Assembly: GCA_934096265.1 (NCBI GenBank) | Contig: CAKOLI010000004.1 | Coordinates: 15,004-79,003, forward strand | Reading direction: 5' to 3' | Origin: an uncultured Bacilli bacterium | GTDB lineage: Bacteria; Bacillota_I; Bacilli_A; RF39; UBA660 | Length of the DNA: 64,000 bases | Shown here: positions 1 through 9,360 of the stretch, piece after piece | Layout of the letters: each line of letters opens with the position of its first letter | Position numbering within the stretch: the stretch's first letter is position 1 | Position numbers and translations under genes: made by a program | Notes under the pieces: model-generated | Databases searched by the model: none | The model's input: the letters and a program-made list of their open reading frames with translations, nothing else | Told to the model about the DNA's origin: nothing

Positions 1-404
1 AATTTTACTTCTTTTATGTTATTTATTTCAGTTAGGCTATTTACTAAGGAATTTATATCATTAATGTTATATTTAGTTATTTGGTCATTTATGGTTAGTT
101 CTAGGGTGTTATTATTTATATTTATATTTTCTACGTTTAAGTTAATATTTATATTTTTTAGAGTTTTGGTAAGTATTTTATCAATTATTATGTCTGTTGA
201 GGTAGATGTGTCTGTGTTAATTAGATAGTATGTTAAGCTTACTGGTGTGCTTAATGTATCGTATACGTAATATGCTTTGTATACATTTACATCGTAATCT
301 TTGTTTTTAGTTTTGGGAAAGTCTACTAATATTATTATTATTGATAAAAATAGTAAGATTAAGCTTAGTAAGATGATATCACTTTTAACGACTTTGCTTT
401 GCAT
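1..404 (-). CDS. Membrane-anchored GerMN-like protein (partial, N-terminal part)
   Basis: An open frame runs from an ATG at 404 off the left edge, about 134 codons, with the good ribosome site AAGGAAGTG just upstream. Residues 10-27 form one membrane anchor, followed by an extracytoplasmic Asn/Ile-rich domain. The order of short beta strands and the stretch near the edge (NSLTEINNIKEVKI) resembles the end of a GerMN domain, known from GerM and other spore or cell-envelope proteins. It is divergent from a germinant receptor operon, which fits a spore role, but the family call is an inference from a partial protein. It could equally be an unrelated lipid-anchored or membrane-anchored protein. 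Confidence 0.5.
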   Translation of the reverse strand, partial: MQSKVVKSDIILLSLILLFLSIIIILVDFPKTKNKDYDVNVYKAYYVYDTLSTPVSLTYYLINTDTSTSTDIIIDKILTKTLKNININLNVENININNNTLELTINDQITKYNINDINSLVNSLTEINNIKEVK

Positions 405-437
405 ATTTGTCACTTCCTTATAGAAATAGTTATTTAT

Positions 438-466
438 ATTATATCATGAAATGGGAATATGTGTAA
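438..466 (-). promoter_or_regulatory. Vegetative-type promoter for the left-edge GerMN-like gene
   Basis: On the minus strand TTACAC (461-466) and TATAAT (438-443) are separated by 17 bases, and lie about 35 bases before the ATG at 404. The -10 is a perfect match to the sigma-A consensus. Confidence 0.6.
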
Positions 467-493
467 ATTACTTATAAATATTAATTTTTGATG

Positions 494-500
494 CATAATA
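494..500 (+). promoter_or_regulatory. Candidate forespore sigma (sigma-G-like) -10 element before gerA
   Basis: CATAATA matches the CATNNTA -10 pattern of sigma-F/sigma-G promoters and sits 23 bases before the gerA ATG. A possible but poor -35 (TTATA, 472-476) lies 17 bases upstream. In Bacillus, germinant receptor operons are sigma-G dependent; here only the -10 is convincing. Confidence 0.3.
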
Positions 501-522
501 TAGGTGAAATGTAGGTGAGATA

Positions 523-1980
523 ATGCTTGGATTTATTGATAATGTTGTTGATAAGATTAAGATGGATACTAATAATACTAAAGATATTATATATAGGAAG
601 AAGAGAGTTAGTAATAGGGATATTTATATTATATATAATGAGCCTCTTACTTCTTCTAGTTCTATAAGTGATTTTATTGTTAGGAGTTTGACTAGTATTA
701 ATAATTATAAGAATAATGATATTATTACTTCTATTTATAATGATCTTAGTAATTATAAGGTTATTAAGATTTATAGTTATGATGAGGTGTGTACGTATCT
801 AAATAATGGGTTTTGTATTTTGATTATTGATAAGGAAAATGTTGGGTTTGCGATGGAAGCTAAGGCTAATATTAGTAGGTCTATTGGGATGCCTGATTCT
901 GAGAATACTATTAGGGGCGCTAAGGATGCTTTTATTGAGAATTATCAAGTTAATATAGGGCTTATTAGAAAGAGGATACGTAATAATAATTTATGGATAG
1001 AGGAGGTAAATGTTGGTAGGTATACGGATACACATATTGGGGTTGTTTCTATTAATGGTGTGGTACGCAAGGAGCTTGTAAGAGATGTTTTAAATAGGTT
1101 AAATAAGATTGATATTGATGGTATTATTAATAGTGAGATGATTAAGAATTTAATTGAGAAAGAGAATAAGTGTTTACTACCTACAATTATTACTACAGAA
1201 AGGCCTGATTTGGTGTGTAAGTGTCTTTTAGAGGGAAAGGTGGCTATTGTAGTAGATAATAGTCCTTATGTTTTGGTTATTCCTGGGCTTTTTAATGATT
1301 TTTTTATGACTAGTGAAGATACATACGCTAAGAGTCTTAATGCTAGTTTTACTAGGATGCTTAAATATATTGCTTTTTTTATAGCACTTCTTGGTCCTGG
1401 AGTATATATTGCTTTGATTACTTATAATCAAGAAATGATTCCTACTGATTTATTAATTAATTTTACGATGCAAAGGGAAGGTGTACCATTTCCTGCGTTT
1501 TTTGAGGCATTTATTATGATGATTTCTTTTGAGATACTTAGGGAGTCTGATCTTAGGGTACCTAGTACTTCTGGTAGTTCTTTATCTATTGTTGGTGCTT
1601 TGATACTTGGGGATGCTGCGGTATCCGCGGGGATTGTATCTCCTATTATGATTATTGTTATTGCTATTACTGCGATTAGTTCTTTGCCTTTTTCGGAACC
1701 TGAAGTTACTAATGGTCTTAGGTGGTATAGAATTTTGTTTATGCTTGGAGGATCTTTTTTAGGTATTATTGGGGTTGTTGTTGTATTTATTTATTTTATT
1801 ACTAAGTTGTGTTCTACTCAATCATTTGGTATTCCATATTTGGTTCCTTATGCTCCAACATATGCTCAAGGGCTTAAAAATAGTATTATTAGGTTTCCAT
1901 TAAGGAAGATTAATAAGAGGGTTCCTTATTTGTCAAATAATATTACTAAGAAAAGGAGGGTTAGTAATTATGAAGATTAA
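523..1980 (+). CDS. gerAA: GerA-type spore germinant receptor, A subunit
   Basis: This is the A subunit of a germinant receptor, which sits in the inner spore membrane and triggers germination when it senses nutrients. The protein has 485 residues, the usual length. A hydrophilic N-terminal domain (about 1-275) precedes a membrane domain (about 280-435). The family signatures LLGPGVYIAL, REGVPFPAFFEAFIM and ESDLRVPSTSG are all present. The ATG at 523 is preceded by TAGGTGAG. It overlaps the next gene by 11 bases and forms an A-C-B operon with it. Which nutrient it senses cannot be read from the sequence. Confidence 0.93.
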   Translation: MLGFIDNVVDKIKMDTNNTKDIIYRKKRVSNRDIYIIYNEPLTSSSSISDFIVRSLTSINNYKNNDIITSIYNDLSNYKVIKIYSYDEVCTYLNNGFCILIIDKENVGFAMEAKANISRSIGMPDSENTIRGAKDAFIENYQVNIGLIRKRIRNNNLWIEEVNVGRYTDTHIGVVSINGVVRKELVRDVLNRLNKIDIDGIINSEMIKNLIEKENKCLLPTIITTERPDLVCKCLLEGKVAIVVDNSPYVLVIPGLFNDFFMTSEDTYAKSLNASFTRMLKYIAFFIALLGPGVYIALITYNQEMIPTDLLINFTMQREGVPFPAFFEAFIMMISFEILRESDLRVPSTSGSSLSIVGALILGDAAVSAGIVSPIMIIVIAITAISSLPFSEPEVTNGLRWYRILFMLGGSFLGIIGVVVVFIYFITKLCSTQSFGIPYLVPYAPTYAQGLKNSIIRFPLRKINKRVPYLSNNITKKRRVSNYED

Positions 1981-3148
1981 ATTAGTGGGAATTGTTTTAG
2001 TTTTATTACTTAGTGGTTGCTATAATTATCATGAGCTAAATGAGCTTGCGATTACTACCGCGATTGGAATAGATAAGAAAGAGAATGGTTATAAAATAAT
2101 TTCACAAGTTATGAATATAAAGAAAAAGGAGGCTAATACTAATGGTGGTGGTAATTCTCCTGAGGTTATTTTATATAAGACTAGTAATGTATCTTTGAAA
2201 GAGGGATTTAGGGAGATTGTACTTAAGTCTCCTAAGAGAATTTATCCTAGTCATTTAAATGTTTTGCTTATTAGTGAGGAGGTTGCTAGGGATGGGATTA
2301 AGGATATATTAGATGTGTTTTTTAGGGATCCTATAGTTAGGATGCAGTTTAATGTTTTAATTACGAAGGGGTGTACTACTGAGGAGGTACTTGAGACTTT
2401 GACTCCTGGACAAACTATATCTTCTAAGAATATATTGGAGAGTCAAAAGAGTGATACTAAATATTTAGGTACTAGTCAGATGATTACTTTTGAGAAGTTA
2501 ATGGATTTATATTTAGATGATAATAAGAGTATAGTGCTTCCTGGCGTTGTTGTTAATAATTTAACTAGTGATAATGAGGATATTAAGAATATTGAGAAAT
2601 CTAATAATAATACAGAGATTATGCTTGATAGTACTGGGATATTTAGTGATGATAAGTTAGTTTCTTATATTGATAATGAGGAGAGTATTTATTTGAATTA
2701 TATTAAGGGGATTATAAATAGTTCTCTTATTACTTGTGATTGTGATTTAGGTAAGTATTTTACTGCTTCAATAGAGAATGTTAAGTCAGATGTTAAATTT
2801 GATAAGAAGGACAAGAAGATGGTTATTTCTATTAAGGCGGAGGCTGCTGTTAATGAGCTTAATTGTAATATTAATATAGAGAAAGAAAGTGGTATGTTAG
2901 AGATAGAGAAGATGATTAATGAGAATTTGAGTAATAATATTGGCGATTTTGTTAGTAAGATACAAAATGTATATAATATAGATATTTTTAATTTTTTAGA
3001 TATTATCTATAAGAGTGATTATAGTTATTATAAAGAAATTAAAGATAATTATTATAAAGATTTATTTAAGGATATGGAGGTTGATGTTGTTTGTGATATT
3101 AAAGTTATTAAGAAAGGGAATGTTTTAAGGGATACTTATGATGAATAA
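1970..3148 (+). CDS. gerAC: Ger(x)C family germination lipoprotein, C subunit
   Basis: This is the lipoprotein C subunit of the germinant receptor. A signal peptide ends in the lipobox LLSGC, so Cys17 is the predicted lipidation site. The start of the mature protein (YNYHELNELAITTAIGID) is typical of the Ger(x)C family, and the length of 392 residues is normal. The start overlaps the end of the A subunit and the stop overlaps the start of the permease, so the three genes are probably translationally coupled. The order A-C-B differs from the A-B-C order of Bacillus subtilis gerA but is seen in other spore formers. Confidence 0.92.
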   Translation: MKIKLVGIVLVLLLSGCYNYHELNELAITTAIGIDKKENGYKIISQVMNIKKKEANTNGGGNSPEVILYKTSNVSLKEGFREIVLKSPKRIYPSHLNVLLISEEVARDGIKDILDVFFRDPIVRMQFNVLITKGCTTEEVLETLTPGQTISSKNILESQKSDTKYLGTSQMITFEKLMDLYLDDNKSIVLPGVVVNNLTSDNEDIKNIEKSNNNTEIMLDSTGIFSDDKLVSYIDNEESIYLNYIKGIINSSLITCDCDLGKYFTASIENVKSDVKFDKKDKKMVISIKAEAAVNELNCNINIEKESGMLEIEKMINENLSNNIGDFVSKIQNVYNIDIFNFLDIIYKSDYSYYKEIKDNYYKDLFKDMEVDVVCDIKVIKKGNVLRDTYDE

Positions 3149-4220
3149 TTCTAAGATTAATGCTTTAGGAATGTGTAGTTTAATAATAATATTACTTATA
3201 AGCGGTTTTATGGGTACTGGAATATATTCACTTATTAGAGCTTCTTCTATTGATGGGTATATTAGTATAATATGTAGTTTTATATTTGGATTTGTTATTA
3301 TATATATGTTTATTACTATTTTTAATTATAAGGGTGAGTTAACTATTAGAAATAAGATTAATACTATTTTTGGTAAGGGAGTAGGTTTTTTATTAAATAT
3401 GATTTTAACAGTTTGTTTTTTTGTACTTAGTGTGGTTTTTGCTTATAATTATAATAGTTTTATATCTAGTCAGTTTTTATCAGAGACACCTATTTTATTT
3501 ATAGAAATTACTGTTACTGTACTTTCTTTTTACGTTCTTACTAAGGGATTTGATACGTTATCTAGGGTTGGGTTTATTGTTGTTATAATTAATTTGTTTT
3601 TATATTTTATGGCAATATTTGGTCTTATTAATAATGTTGATTTATCTAATTTTTTACCGATTATGAAGGATGGTATTATGAGACCTTTGCTTGGTTGTTT
3701 ATATTTTAGTTTGTTTGATATTGTGCCTATATTTTTACTTCTTATAGTTCCTAGGAATAATATTGTTAATAAGGATAAGGTAAATAAGTATGTAGTTTTT
3801 GCATATATATTTTCTGTTATACTTATGATGGGTATGTTTATTACGGTAGTGGGTAGTTTAGGGATACATTTAGCTAGTTCTTATCAATATCCTGAGTATA
3901 TAGTGTTAAAGAGGGTTGAGTTATTTAATTTTTTAGATAGAATAGAAAATGTTATCGTTATTCAGTGGTTGTTAGGGCTTTTTGTTAGTATTGTTTTGAT
4001 TATGTATTATGTTGCGAATATGATTAAGAGAAATAACAGTAGTAAGGGATGGTATTTTGTACTGTTATTTATGCTTATGATATCTGCGGTATTTATCTTT
4101 AGAGATAATGCAGTGTTTGAAGAGTTTTGTTATGGGGTTATGCCTTTTGTTTTAGGGGGAATATTTGTGGTTATGTGTATTGTTTTTGTAGGGGTTATTA
4201 TTAAGAAAAGAAGGTCTTAA
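3138..4220 (+). CDS. gerAB: Endospore germination permease, B subunit
   Basis: The GerAB/ArcD/ProY family permease is the membrane B subunit of the germinant receptor and is thought to bind the amino-acid or sugar germinant. The 360-residue protein is almost entirely hydrophobic with about ten membrane segments. The N-terminal pattern ISGFMGTGIYSL matches the first helix of the superfamily. It overlaps the C subunit gene by 11 bases. A hairpin at 4249-4272 follows and probably ends the operon. Confidence 0.9.
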   Translation: MMNNSKINALGMCSLIIILLISGFMGTGIYSLIRASSIDGYISIICSFIFGFVIIYMFITIFNYKGELTIRNKINTIFGKGVGFLLNMILTVCFFVLSVVFAYNYNSFISSQFLSETPILFIEITVTVLSFYVLTKGFDTLSRVGFIVVIINLFLYFMAIFGLINNVDLSNFLPIMKDGIMRPLLGCLYFSLFDIVPIFLLLIVPRNNIVNKDKVNKYVVFAYIFSVILMMGMFITVVGSLGIHLASSYQYPEYIVLKRVELFNFLDRIENVIVIQWLLGLFVSIVLIMYYVANMIKRNNSSKGWYFVLLFMLMISAVFIFRDNAVFEEFCYGVMPFVLGGIFVVMCIVFVGVIIKKRRS

Positions 4221-4248
4221 ACCGAACTTCTTGCTTTTTAGGTATAAG

Positions 4249-4272
4249 AAAACCCCAAAATAATGGGGTTTT
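4249..4272. terminator. Bidirectional terminator between gerAB and rpsI
   Basis: The perfect arms AAAACCCC and GGGGTTTT enclose an 8-base loop. T-rich sequence follows on either strand, so it can end both the rightward ger operon and the leftward rplM-rpsI operon. Confidence 0.8.
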
Positions 4273-4276
4273 GATA

Positions 4277-4690
4277 TTATCTTTTTGAGAATTGTGGTGC
4301 ACGACGAGCCGCTTTTAAACCGTATTTCTTTCTTTCTTTCATTCTAGGATCTCTTGTAACAAAGCCTGATTGTTTTAATATTTTACGATATGAATCTTCG
4401 TTTTTTTCATTTGCTTTGTCATATTCTAGTAGAGCTCTTGTTATTCCTAATCTAATAGCACCTGCTTGACCAGTAAATCCTCCACCTGAAACATTAGCGT
4501 CTATATCAAATGTATTTTCATTATTAGTTAATACTAATGGTTGCTTTAAGTCCATTACTAATACGTCATAAGGCATATATTCGTTTACATCTCTTCCATT
4601 TACAGTGATTTTACCTTTACCTGGTGTTAATGTAACTCTTGCTACAGCACTTTTTCTTCTACCTGTTCCATAAAAACTTCTATTTGCCAT
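4277..4690 (-). CDS. rpsI: 30S ribosomal protein S9 (uS9)
   Basis: S9 belongs to the small ribosomal subunit head; its C-terminal tail reaches the P-site tRNA. The 137-residue protein starts [13 protein letters not shown] and ends RRAPQFSKR, both family hallmarks. It lies 2 bases after rplM in the usual rplM-rpsI operon and is followed directly by a terminator. Confidence 0.98.
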   Translation of the reverse strand: MANRSFYGTGRRKSAVARVTLTPGKGKITVNGRDVNEYMPYDVLVMDLKQPLVLTNNENTFDIDANVSGGGFTGQAGAIRLGITRALLEYDKANEKNEDSYRKILKQSGFVTRDPRMKERKKYGLKAARRAPQFSKR

Positions 4691-4692
4691 GT

Positions 4693-5130
4693 TTATTTCC
4701 TCCCTACTTCTATTGTTTCAGGCTTTTGAGCCATATGTGGATGAGTATTATCTTTATATACAAATAATTTTTTGTACATAGCTCTTCCTAGTCTTCCATT
4801 TGGAAGCATACCTTTTACCGCTCTTTCAATCATTTCAGTTGGATATTTTTCTTTCATTTCTCCTGCTGTTCTTTCTCTCATACCACCTACATATCTTGAG
4901 TGGTCATAGTAGATTTTACCTTCTTCTTTGTTTCCTGTTAATTTTACTTTGCTTGCGTTTATGATGATTACGTTATCTCCACAGTCAATATGTGGTGTAT
5001 ATGTTGGTTTGTGTTTTCCTCTTAGGATATGAGCTGCTTTAACTGCTACTCTTCCTAGTGGTTGATTTTCTGCATCAATAACATACCATTTTCTTTCGAC
5101 AGTTTCTTTACTTTGCATAAATGTTGTCAT
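4693..5130 (-). CDS. rplM: 50S ribosomal protein L13 (uL13)
   Basis: L13 is an early-assembly protein of the large ribosomal subunit. The 145-residue protein carries the family motifs [33 protein letters not shown] and [16 protein letters not shown], with a normal length. It is the first gene of the rplM-rpsI pair, with its own strong promoter at 5217-5245 and a structured leader of about 80 bases. In B. subtilis the L13 leader controls this operon. Confidence 0.98.
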   Translation of the reverse strand: MTTFMQSKETVERKWYVIDAENQPLGRVAVKAAHILRGKHKPTYTPHIDCGDNVIIINASKVKLTGNKEEGKIYYDHSRYVGGMRERTAGEMKEKYPTEMIERAVKGMLPNGRLGRAMYKKLFVYKDNTHPHMAQKPETIEVGRK

Positions 5131-5210
5131 TTTTTTACTCTCCTTATTTTATATTTTATTACTTTTAAATTGTGTTCCCACCACAAAATAAAGGTAATAT
5201 AAATGTACCG
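5131..5210 (-). promoter_or_regulatory. Probable L13-type leader of rplM
   Basis: The transcript leader contains a hairpin with arms TTGTG and CACAA (around 5169-5185) and an upstream segment ACCTTTATTTT, which can pair with AAAATAAGGAG over the ribosome site. This layout fits autogenous control by L13, known from other Bacillota. No covariance search was possible, so the match is by position and pairing only. Confidence 0.45.
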
Positions 5211-5216
5211 ATTATG

Positions 5217-5245
5217 ATTTTACTAAATTATATCTTTTTTGTCAA
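5217..5245 (-). promoter_or_regulatory. Strong vegetative promoter for rplM-rpsI
   Basis: On the minus strand TTGACA (5240-5245), a 17-base spacer and TAAAAT (5217-5222) make a near-consensus sigma-A promoter. Confidence 0.8.
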
Positions 5246-5272
5246 TAAATATGTGGAAATTTATGTGATTTT

Positions 5273-5677
5273 TTAAAGTTTTTTACCACATTTGTCACAA
5301 TAAGTAGCATCTTCTTTGTTTATTCTGGCACAATTTTGACAATTTTTGTGTCCATCTAAGCCTTCTTTTACAGCATTCATAGTTTGTTTTACAGCATTGT
5401 TTTTAGCGGATGATATGTTAGTGTAGATGCTTTCTAAATCACTATATTTTTTATCAACTATCTTTTTCTCAGCGTCTATATGGGCTTTTTTTATGTTATA
5501 TTCTATGTCTTCTAGGTATTTTTGACTATAATCTGTCATGTGTTTTATTGATTTAATTTGTCTACTCATTATTTTACCTCTTAATTTAGGACTTATTATT
5601 GTCGCTAGGGCAAATAGAAATATTAATCCTATAAAAATAGGGATAATGATAAACATTATTTTGGTTATTAGTTGCAT
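5273..5677 (-). CDS. Membrane-anchored coiled-coil protein with C-terminal zinc ribbon
   Basis: I do not recognise a named family. The 134-residue protein has one N-terminal membrane helix (about 5-28), a charged helical middle (about 40-105) and a C-terminal zinc ribbon with Cys113/Cys116 and Cys127/Cys130 (CQNC and CDKC). Similar zinc-ribbon tails are common in small Bacillota membrane proteins of unknown role. It lies 12 bases after the U32 family gene and probably shares its transcript. Confidence 0.7.
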   Translation of the reverse strand: MQLITKIMFIIIPIFIGLIFLFALATIISPKLRGKIMSRQIKSIKHMTDYSQKYLEDIEYNIKKAHIDAEKKIVDKKYSDLESIYTNISSAKNNAVKQTMNAVKEGLDGHKNCQNCARINKEDATYCDKCGKKL

Positions 5678-5689
5678 ACTTTATTCTCC

Positions 5690-7900
5690 TTATATATATG
5701 TTTTTATTTTATTTAAAATGTTTTCTATTTCTTCTTTTTCTTCATCTAATAGGTTTATTTGGTAGTTAGATATACCTATTTTCTTTAGAGTAGGTATTTT
5801 ATCTATTAAGTTTATATCTTTGTGATTTAGTATTCTTGTTATACAATTAGTGTTTATAATTCTATATTTATTATTCAAACGATCTAGTAGGTAGTATTTA
5901 TCTTTGATGTTTTGACAGTTAATGCATTTTCCGTATACTGTTTTAATAGGGCAATATTTCATTATCATAGCTTCTACTTTACCATATATTAGTATTTCTA
6001 AGTTAGAGGTATCTAGGCTAGTTAGGTTATCTATATTTACTTCGTTAGAGATAGTTATTCTTTTTATATTTTTTTCTTTTAGGAGATTTATGCTATGATT
6101 GTTAGTTATATTTAAGTAGCTAGAAGTTATTACTTCATTATCTTTAGAATATTTATAGACTCCCCCTAGTTCATTTACTAGTAGTTTTTCTTTTTTGAAA
6201 TTAGTAAAGTTATTTATTACTCTTGGTAATACATAGTATACTTTATTAGTATGTTTATATGATTTGTATAATGCATAATCTTCTACGTATATATTATCTA
6301 CGTGGTTATCTAGGAGGGTTTGTACTTGTTTTATATTTCTTGCTAGGACGTTTATTCTAATATTACCTAGTTTATTACTTATTTTTAGTTCTTTAGGTTC
6401 TTTAATTATCAATGGCCTATTTATTTTTTGCCTTTCATTAGTTAGGTTTTCTACTAATAGTCTTCTTAGGTTATTTAAAAGGCTTACTGGTATAAATATG
6501 TTATTGTCTATATCATAAGTTATATTTTCTGTAATATATGGGGTGTCATTTAATCTTTCTAGTTTTTCTTTGATGGTGTTTTTATCTGTTATTACTTTTT
6601 GAGCTTGTTCTATTATGGCACTTATTGTTGATACAGTATTAGTATTATCACTTAAGGATAGTTCTAGAGGTTTGTTAAGATGGGCTTTAATATTCCAAGA
6701 TACTTTTATTTTCTTTTCTTTATAGTTTTCTAATGATTTATTTAGTTTGCTGTCTATGGTTTTTAATACTATATCTTTTTCTTTTAGGGATATTTTGTTA
6801 TCTATAACTAGAGTATCATTTTTATTTAAGTGGTTTACTAATAGTCCTTTGGTGTTATATATTTTGTTTAGAATCATACCAGTGTTACTTTTTTTAAATC
6901 TAATGCCATCTTCCATAGATATATCTGTATCTAGTTTTATGTATATTTTAGATGGGGTTATTTTAGTTACAGTACCTAGTGGTATTCCTTGATGGTTAGG
7001 GCTTTTTTGATTTATTATGTTGTCTTTAAATAGGTAGCCTTTGGTAAAAGATCTATTAAATAATTTTTTTAGGTTGGTAGTTATATTTTCATCTATATTA
7101 AGTGGTAGGTTGTTATAATAGTTATCTATTAATGTACGATATATTTTAGTTACGTAACCTACGTAGTGTGGGCTTTTCATACGGCCTTCTATTTTTAGGG
7201 AGGTGATGTTACTTTTTAGAATTTGTTCTATTAGTGGGGTTGTGTTTAGTTCTTTGGTGCTTAAAAGATAGTCTTCTTGATAGGGAACTATTTTGTTATT
7301 TTTTAGTAGTTTGTAAGGTAGTCGGCATGATCCTACACAGCTACCTCGATTGCCACTTCTGCCTCCGTTTAGACTACTCATAAGGCAGCATCCTGAATAG
7401 CAGATACATAATGCTCCATGAATAAATATTTCTTTTTCTATATCGATATTTAGGTTGTTTATTTCTTCTAGGGACATTTCTCTATCTAGGACTACTCTTT
7501 TTACTCCTAGGGTTTGTAAGAATTCTATTCCTTCTTTATTATGATTATGGCACTGAGTAGAGGCGTGTATTTCTAAGTTAGGGAATATTTCGTGAACTAG
7601 AGACATCATGCCTATATCTTGCATTATTACGGCATCTACTCCTATTTCGTATAGGTATTTTATGTATGAAATAAATTCTTTTACTTCTTCTTCGTATATA
7701 ATGGTATTTGCGGTTACGTATACTTTTACACCATATGTATGGGCATAAGTTACGGCATGTAAAAGTTCTGTTTTGTCAAAGTTGTCTGAATAGGCTCTAG
7801 CACCAAAGTTTTTGCCTCCTAAATAGACGGCATCCGCATTATTATGAATAGCTTGGTAGAGCATTTCCATGTTACCTGCTGGTGACAAGAGTTCTTTCAT
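5690..7900 (-). CDS. U32 family protein (RNA C5-hydroxylation type, TrhP/RlhA-like)
   Basis: U32 proteins were once called collagenase-like peptidases; characterised members (TrhP, RlhA) take part in 5-hydroxylation of tRNA uridine or rRNA cytidine. The signature region is present: HASTQCHNHN near 112-121 and HGALC..YSGCC..SS..GGRS.NRGSC near 161-188, with clustered cysteines at 165, 167, 171, 172, 188 and 192. At about 736 residues it is a long form with a large extra C-terminal region. I place the start at the ATG at 7900, which has AGGAGGTG five bases before it; an upstream in-frame extension to 7954 lacks a ribosome site. Whether the target is tRNA or rRNA cannot be told. Confidence 0.85.
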   Translation of the reverse strand: MKELLSPAGNMEMLYQAIHNNADAVYLGGKNFGARAYSDNFDKTELLHAVTYAHTYGVKVYVTANTIIYEEEVKEFISYIKYLYEIGVDAVIMQDIGMMSLVHEIFPNLEIHASTQCHNHNKEGIEFLQTLGVKRVVLDREMSLEEINNLNIDIEKEIFIHGALCICYSGCCLMSSLNGGRSGNRGSCVGSCRLPYKLLKNNKIVPYQEDYLLSTKELNTTPLIEQILKSNITSLKIEGRMKSPHYVGYVTKIYRTLIDNYYNNLPLNIDENITTNLKKLFNRSFTKGYLFKDNIINQKSPNHQGIPLGTVTKITPSKIYIKLDTDISMEDGIRFKKSNTGMILNKIYNTKGLLVNHLNKNDTLVIDNKISLKEKDIVLKTIDSKLNKSLENYKEKKIKVSWNIKAHLNKPLELSLSDNTNTVSTISAIIEQAQKVITDKNTIKEKLERLNDTPYITENITYDIDNNIFIPVSLLNNLRRLLVENLTNERQKINRPLIIKEPKELKISNKLGNIRINVLARNIKQVQTLLDNHVDNIYVEDYALYKSYKHTNKVYYVLPRVINNFTNFKKEKLLVNELGGVYKYSKDNEVITSSYLNITNNHSINLLKEKNIKRITISNEVNIDNLTSLDTSNLEILIYGKVEAMIMKYCPIKTVYGKCINCQNIKDKYYLLDRLNNKYRIINTNCITRILNHKDINLIDKIPTLKKIGISNYQINLLDEEKEEIENILNKIKTYI

Positions 7901-7954
7901 ATAGCACCTCCTAATACATAAGATAATTATATAGCAAATTATGGTTTTTAACAA

Positions 7955-7982
7955 GAAAAAAGTTATCCTTGAGTGGATAACT
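7955..7982 (-). terminator. Terminator after rubrerythrin
   Basis: On the minus strand the arms AGTTATCC and GGATAACT form a hairpin followed by a run of six T. The hairpin overlaps the rubrerythrin stop codon. Confidence 0.85.
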
Positions 7983-8521
7983 TAGTAGTTAGTGGCTTTT
8001 CTTTCAAAGAAGCTTTCTTTGTGTTCACATACTGGGCATACTTTAGGTGCAGATTTGCCAATTACAATGTGTCCACAGTTACGGCATATCCAAATAGTGT
8101 CTTGGTCGTTTGAAAATACTAGGCCTTCTTCTATATTTTTTATTAGTTTTTTATATCTTTCTTCATGGCTTTTTTCTATTTTTGCAACGCTTTCAAATAA
8201 GTATGCAATATGGTCAAAGCCTTCTTCTTTAGCTTCTTTTGCCATGGTTTCATACATATTAGTCCATTCGAAGTTTTCACCTTCTTGGGCTAATTTTAGG
8301 TTGGTAAGTGTATCTTGGATAGAACCTCCTTGTAATAATTTAAACCATATTTTAGCATGTTCTTTTTCGTTATTAGCGGTTTCTTCAAAGATAGCCGCGA
8401 TTTGTTCATATCCGTCTTTTCTTGCTTTGCTAGCAAAATATGTATATTTGTTTCTTGCTTGGCTTTCTCCTGCGAAAGCGGTTAGTAAGTTTTTTTCAGT
8501 TTTACTTCCTTTTAGTTCCAT
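7982..8521 (-). CDS. rbr: Rubrerythrin
   Basis: Rubrerythrin reduces hydrogen peroxide in anaerobes using a diiron centre and a rubredoxin-like iron site. The 179-residue protein has the ferritin-like domain with metal-binding Glu/His motifs (ESQARNKY, ETANNEKEHA, ESVAKIEKSHEERY). A C-terminal rubredoxin-like domain has Cys146/Cys149 and Cys162/Cys165. The length is typical. It sits between truA and the U32 gene, inside an otherwise ribosomal/ECF gene neighbourhood, and has its own terminator. A -10 TATAAT lies upstream but the -35 is poor. Confidence 0.95.
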   Translation of the reverse strand: MELKGSKTEKNLLTAFAGESQARNKYTYFASKARKDGYEQIAAIFEETANNEKEHAKIWFKLLQGGSIQDTLTNLKLAQEGENFEWTNMYETMAKEAKEEGFDHIAYLFESVAKIEKSHEERYKKLIKNIEEGLVFSNDQDTIWICRNCGHIVIGKSAPKVCPVCEHKESFFERKATNY

Positions 8522-8581
8522 ATTAATCCTCCTTTTGTATATATTAATTATAACATATTAATTTTTTATTTGATAGTATTT

Positions 8582-9325
8582 TTAGTAAAATACATTTTTT
8601 AGATATAAACCTTCTGGGTTTGCAGTTTTGCCACATAAGCGCCTATCTTCTTCTTTTATAATAGTAATTATTTCTTCGCTTTTTCTTTTACCCTCGCCTA
8701 TTTCTATTAATAGACCTACCATGTTTCTTACCATATATCTTAAGAAGCCAGTACCTACAAATACTAGAGTTATTTTGTTTACATTTTTTAAGTCTCTTAT
8801 TACATTTGTTTGAGATATTGTTCTTATGTAATCATCTCTTTCTTCATCTGTTTTGGTAAATGATTTGAAGTTATGAGTTCCTTCTAAATATTTCATAGCT
8901 CTTTGTATTTCGGTTACGTCTAATCTTTTATTATATTGATAGACGTAGTTTCTTTCTATTGGGTCATATTCTCCCATGTTAATTTTATATATGTATTCTT
9001 TACCTTTAGCGTTATATCTTGCATGAAAGTTATCAAGTACAACTTCTACTGTCTTTACGTAGATGTCTTCTGGTAATAGAGAATTTAGGGCTTTTTGTAG
9101 TTTTTCTTTAGTTATTTTTACTTCTAAGTCAAAATGGGCTTTTTGATTTAGAGCATGTACTTTAGCATCTGTTCTTCCTGAGGCGTATATTTCTGTTTTT
9201 TTGCCATCATTTATTTCTTTTAAGGCTTTTTCTAGTTCTCCTTGGATAGTTCTTACTTTAGGCTGTTTTTGATATCCATTAAAGTTTGTTCCATCATAGG
9301 AAAATGTTATAAAAAATCTTTGCAT
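8582..9325 (-). CDS. truA: tRNA pseudouridine(38-40) synthase TruA
   Basis: TruA isomerises uridines 38-40 in the anticodon arm of many tRNAs. The 247-residue protein has the catalytic motif GRTDAKVHA (residues 50-58, catalytic Asp53), the N-terminal YDGTNFNGYQ and the C-terminal GTGFLRYMVRNMVG. Length is normal. It follows ecfT, as in many Bacillota, but an 84-base gap with its own promoter (9361-9389) separates it. Confidence 0.97.
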   Translation of the reverse strand: MQRFFITFSYDGTNFNGYQKQPKVRTIQGELEKALKEINDGKKTEIYASGRTDAKVHALNQKAHFDLEVKITKEKLQKALNSLLPEDIYVKTVEVVLDNFHARYNAKGKEYIYKINMGEYDPIERNYVYQYNKRLDVTEIQRAMKYLEGTHNFKSFTKTDEERDDYIRTISQTNVIRDLKNVNKITLVFVGTGFLRYMVRNMVGLLIEIGEGKRKSEEIITIIKEEDRRLCGKTANPEGLYLKNVFY

Positions 9326-9360
9326 AGTTTTACTCCTTTATATAAGATTTATTTGTTATT

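Noticed and set aside
7992..8561. Rightward 189-codon frame opposite rubrerythrin.
   Set aside because: It is the antisense shadow of a clearly conserved rubrerythrin gene.
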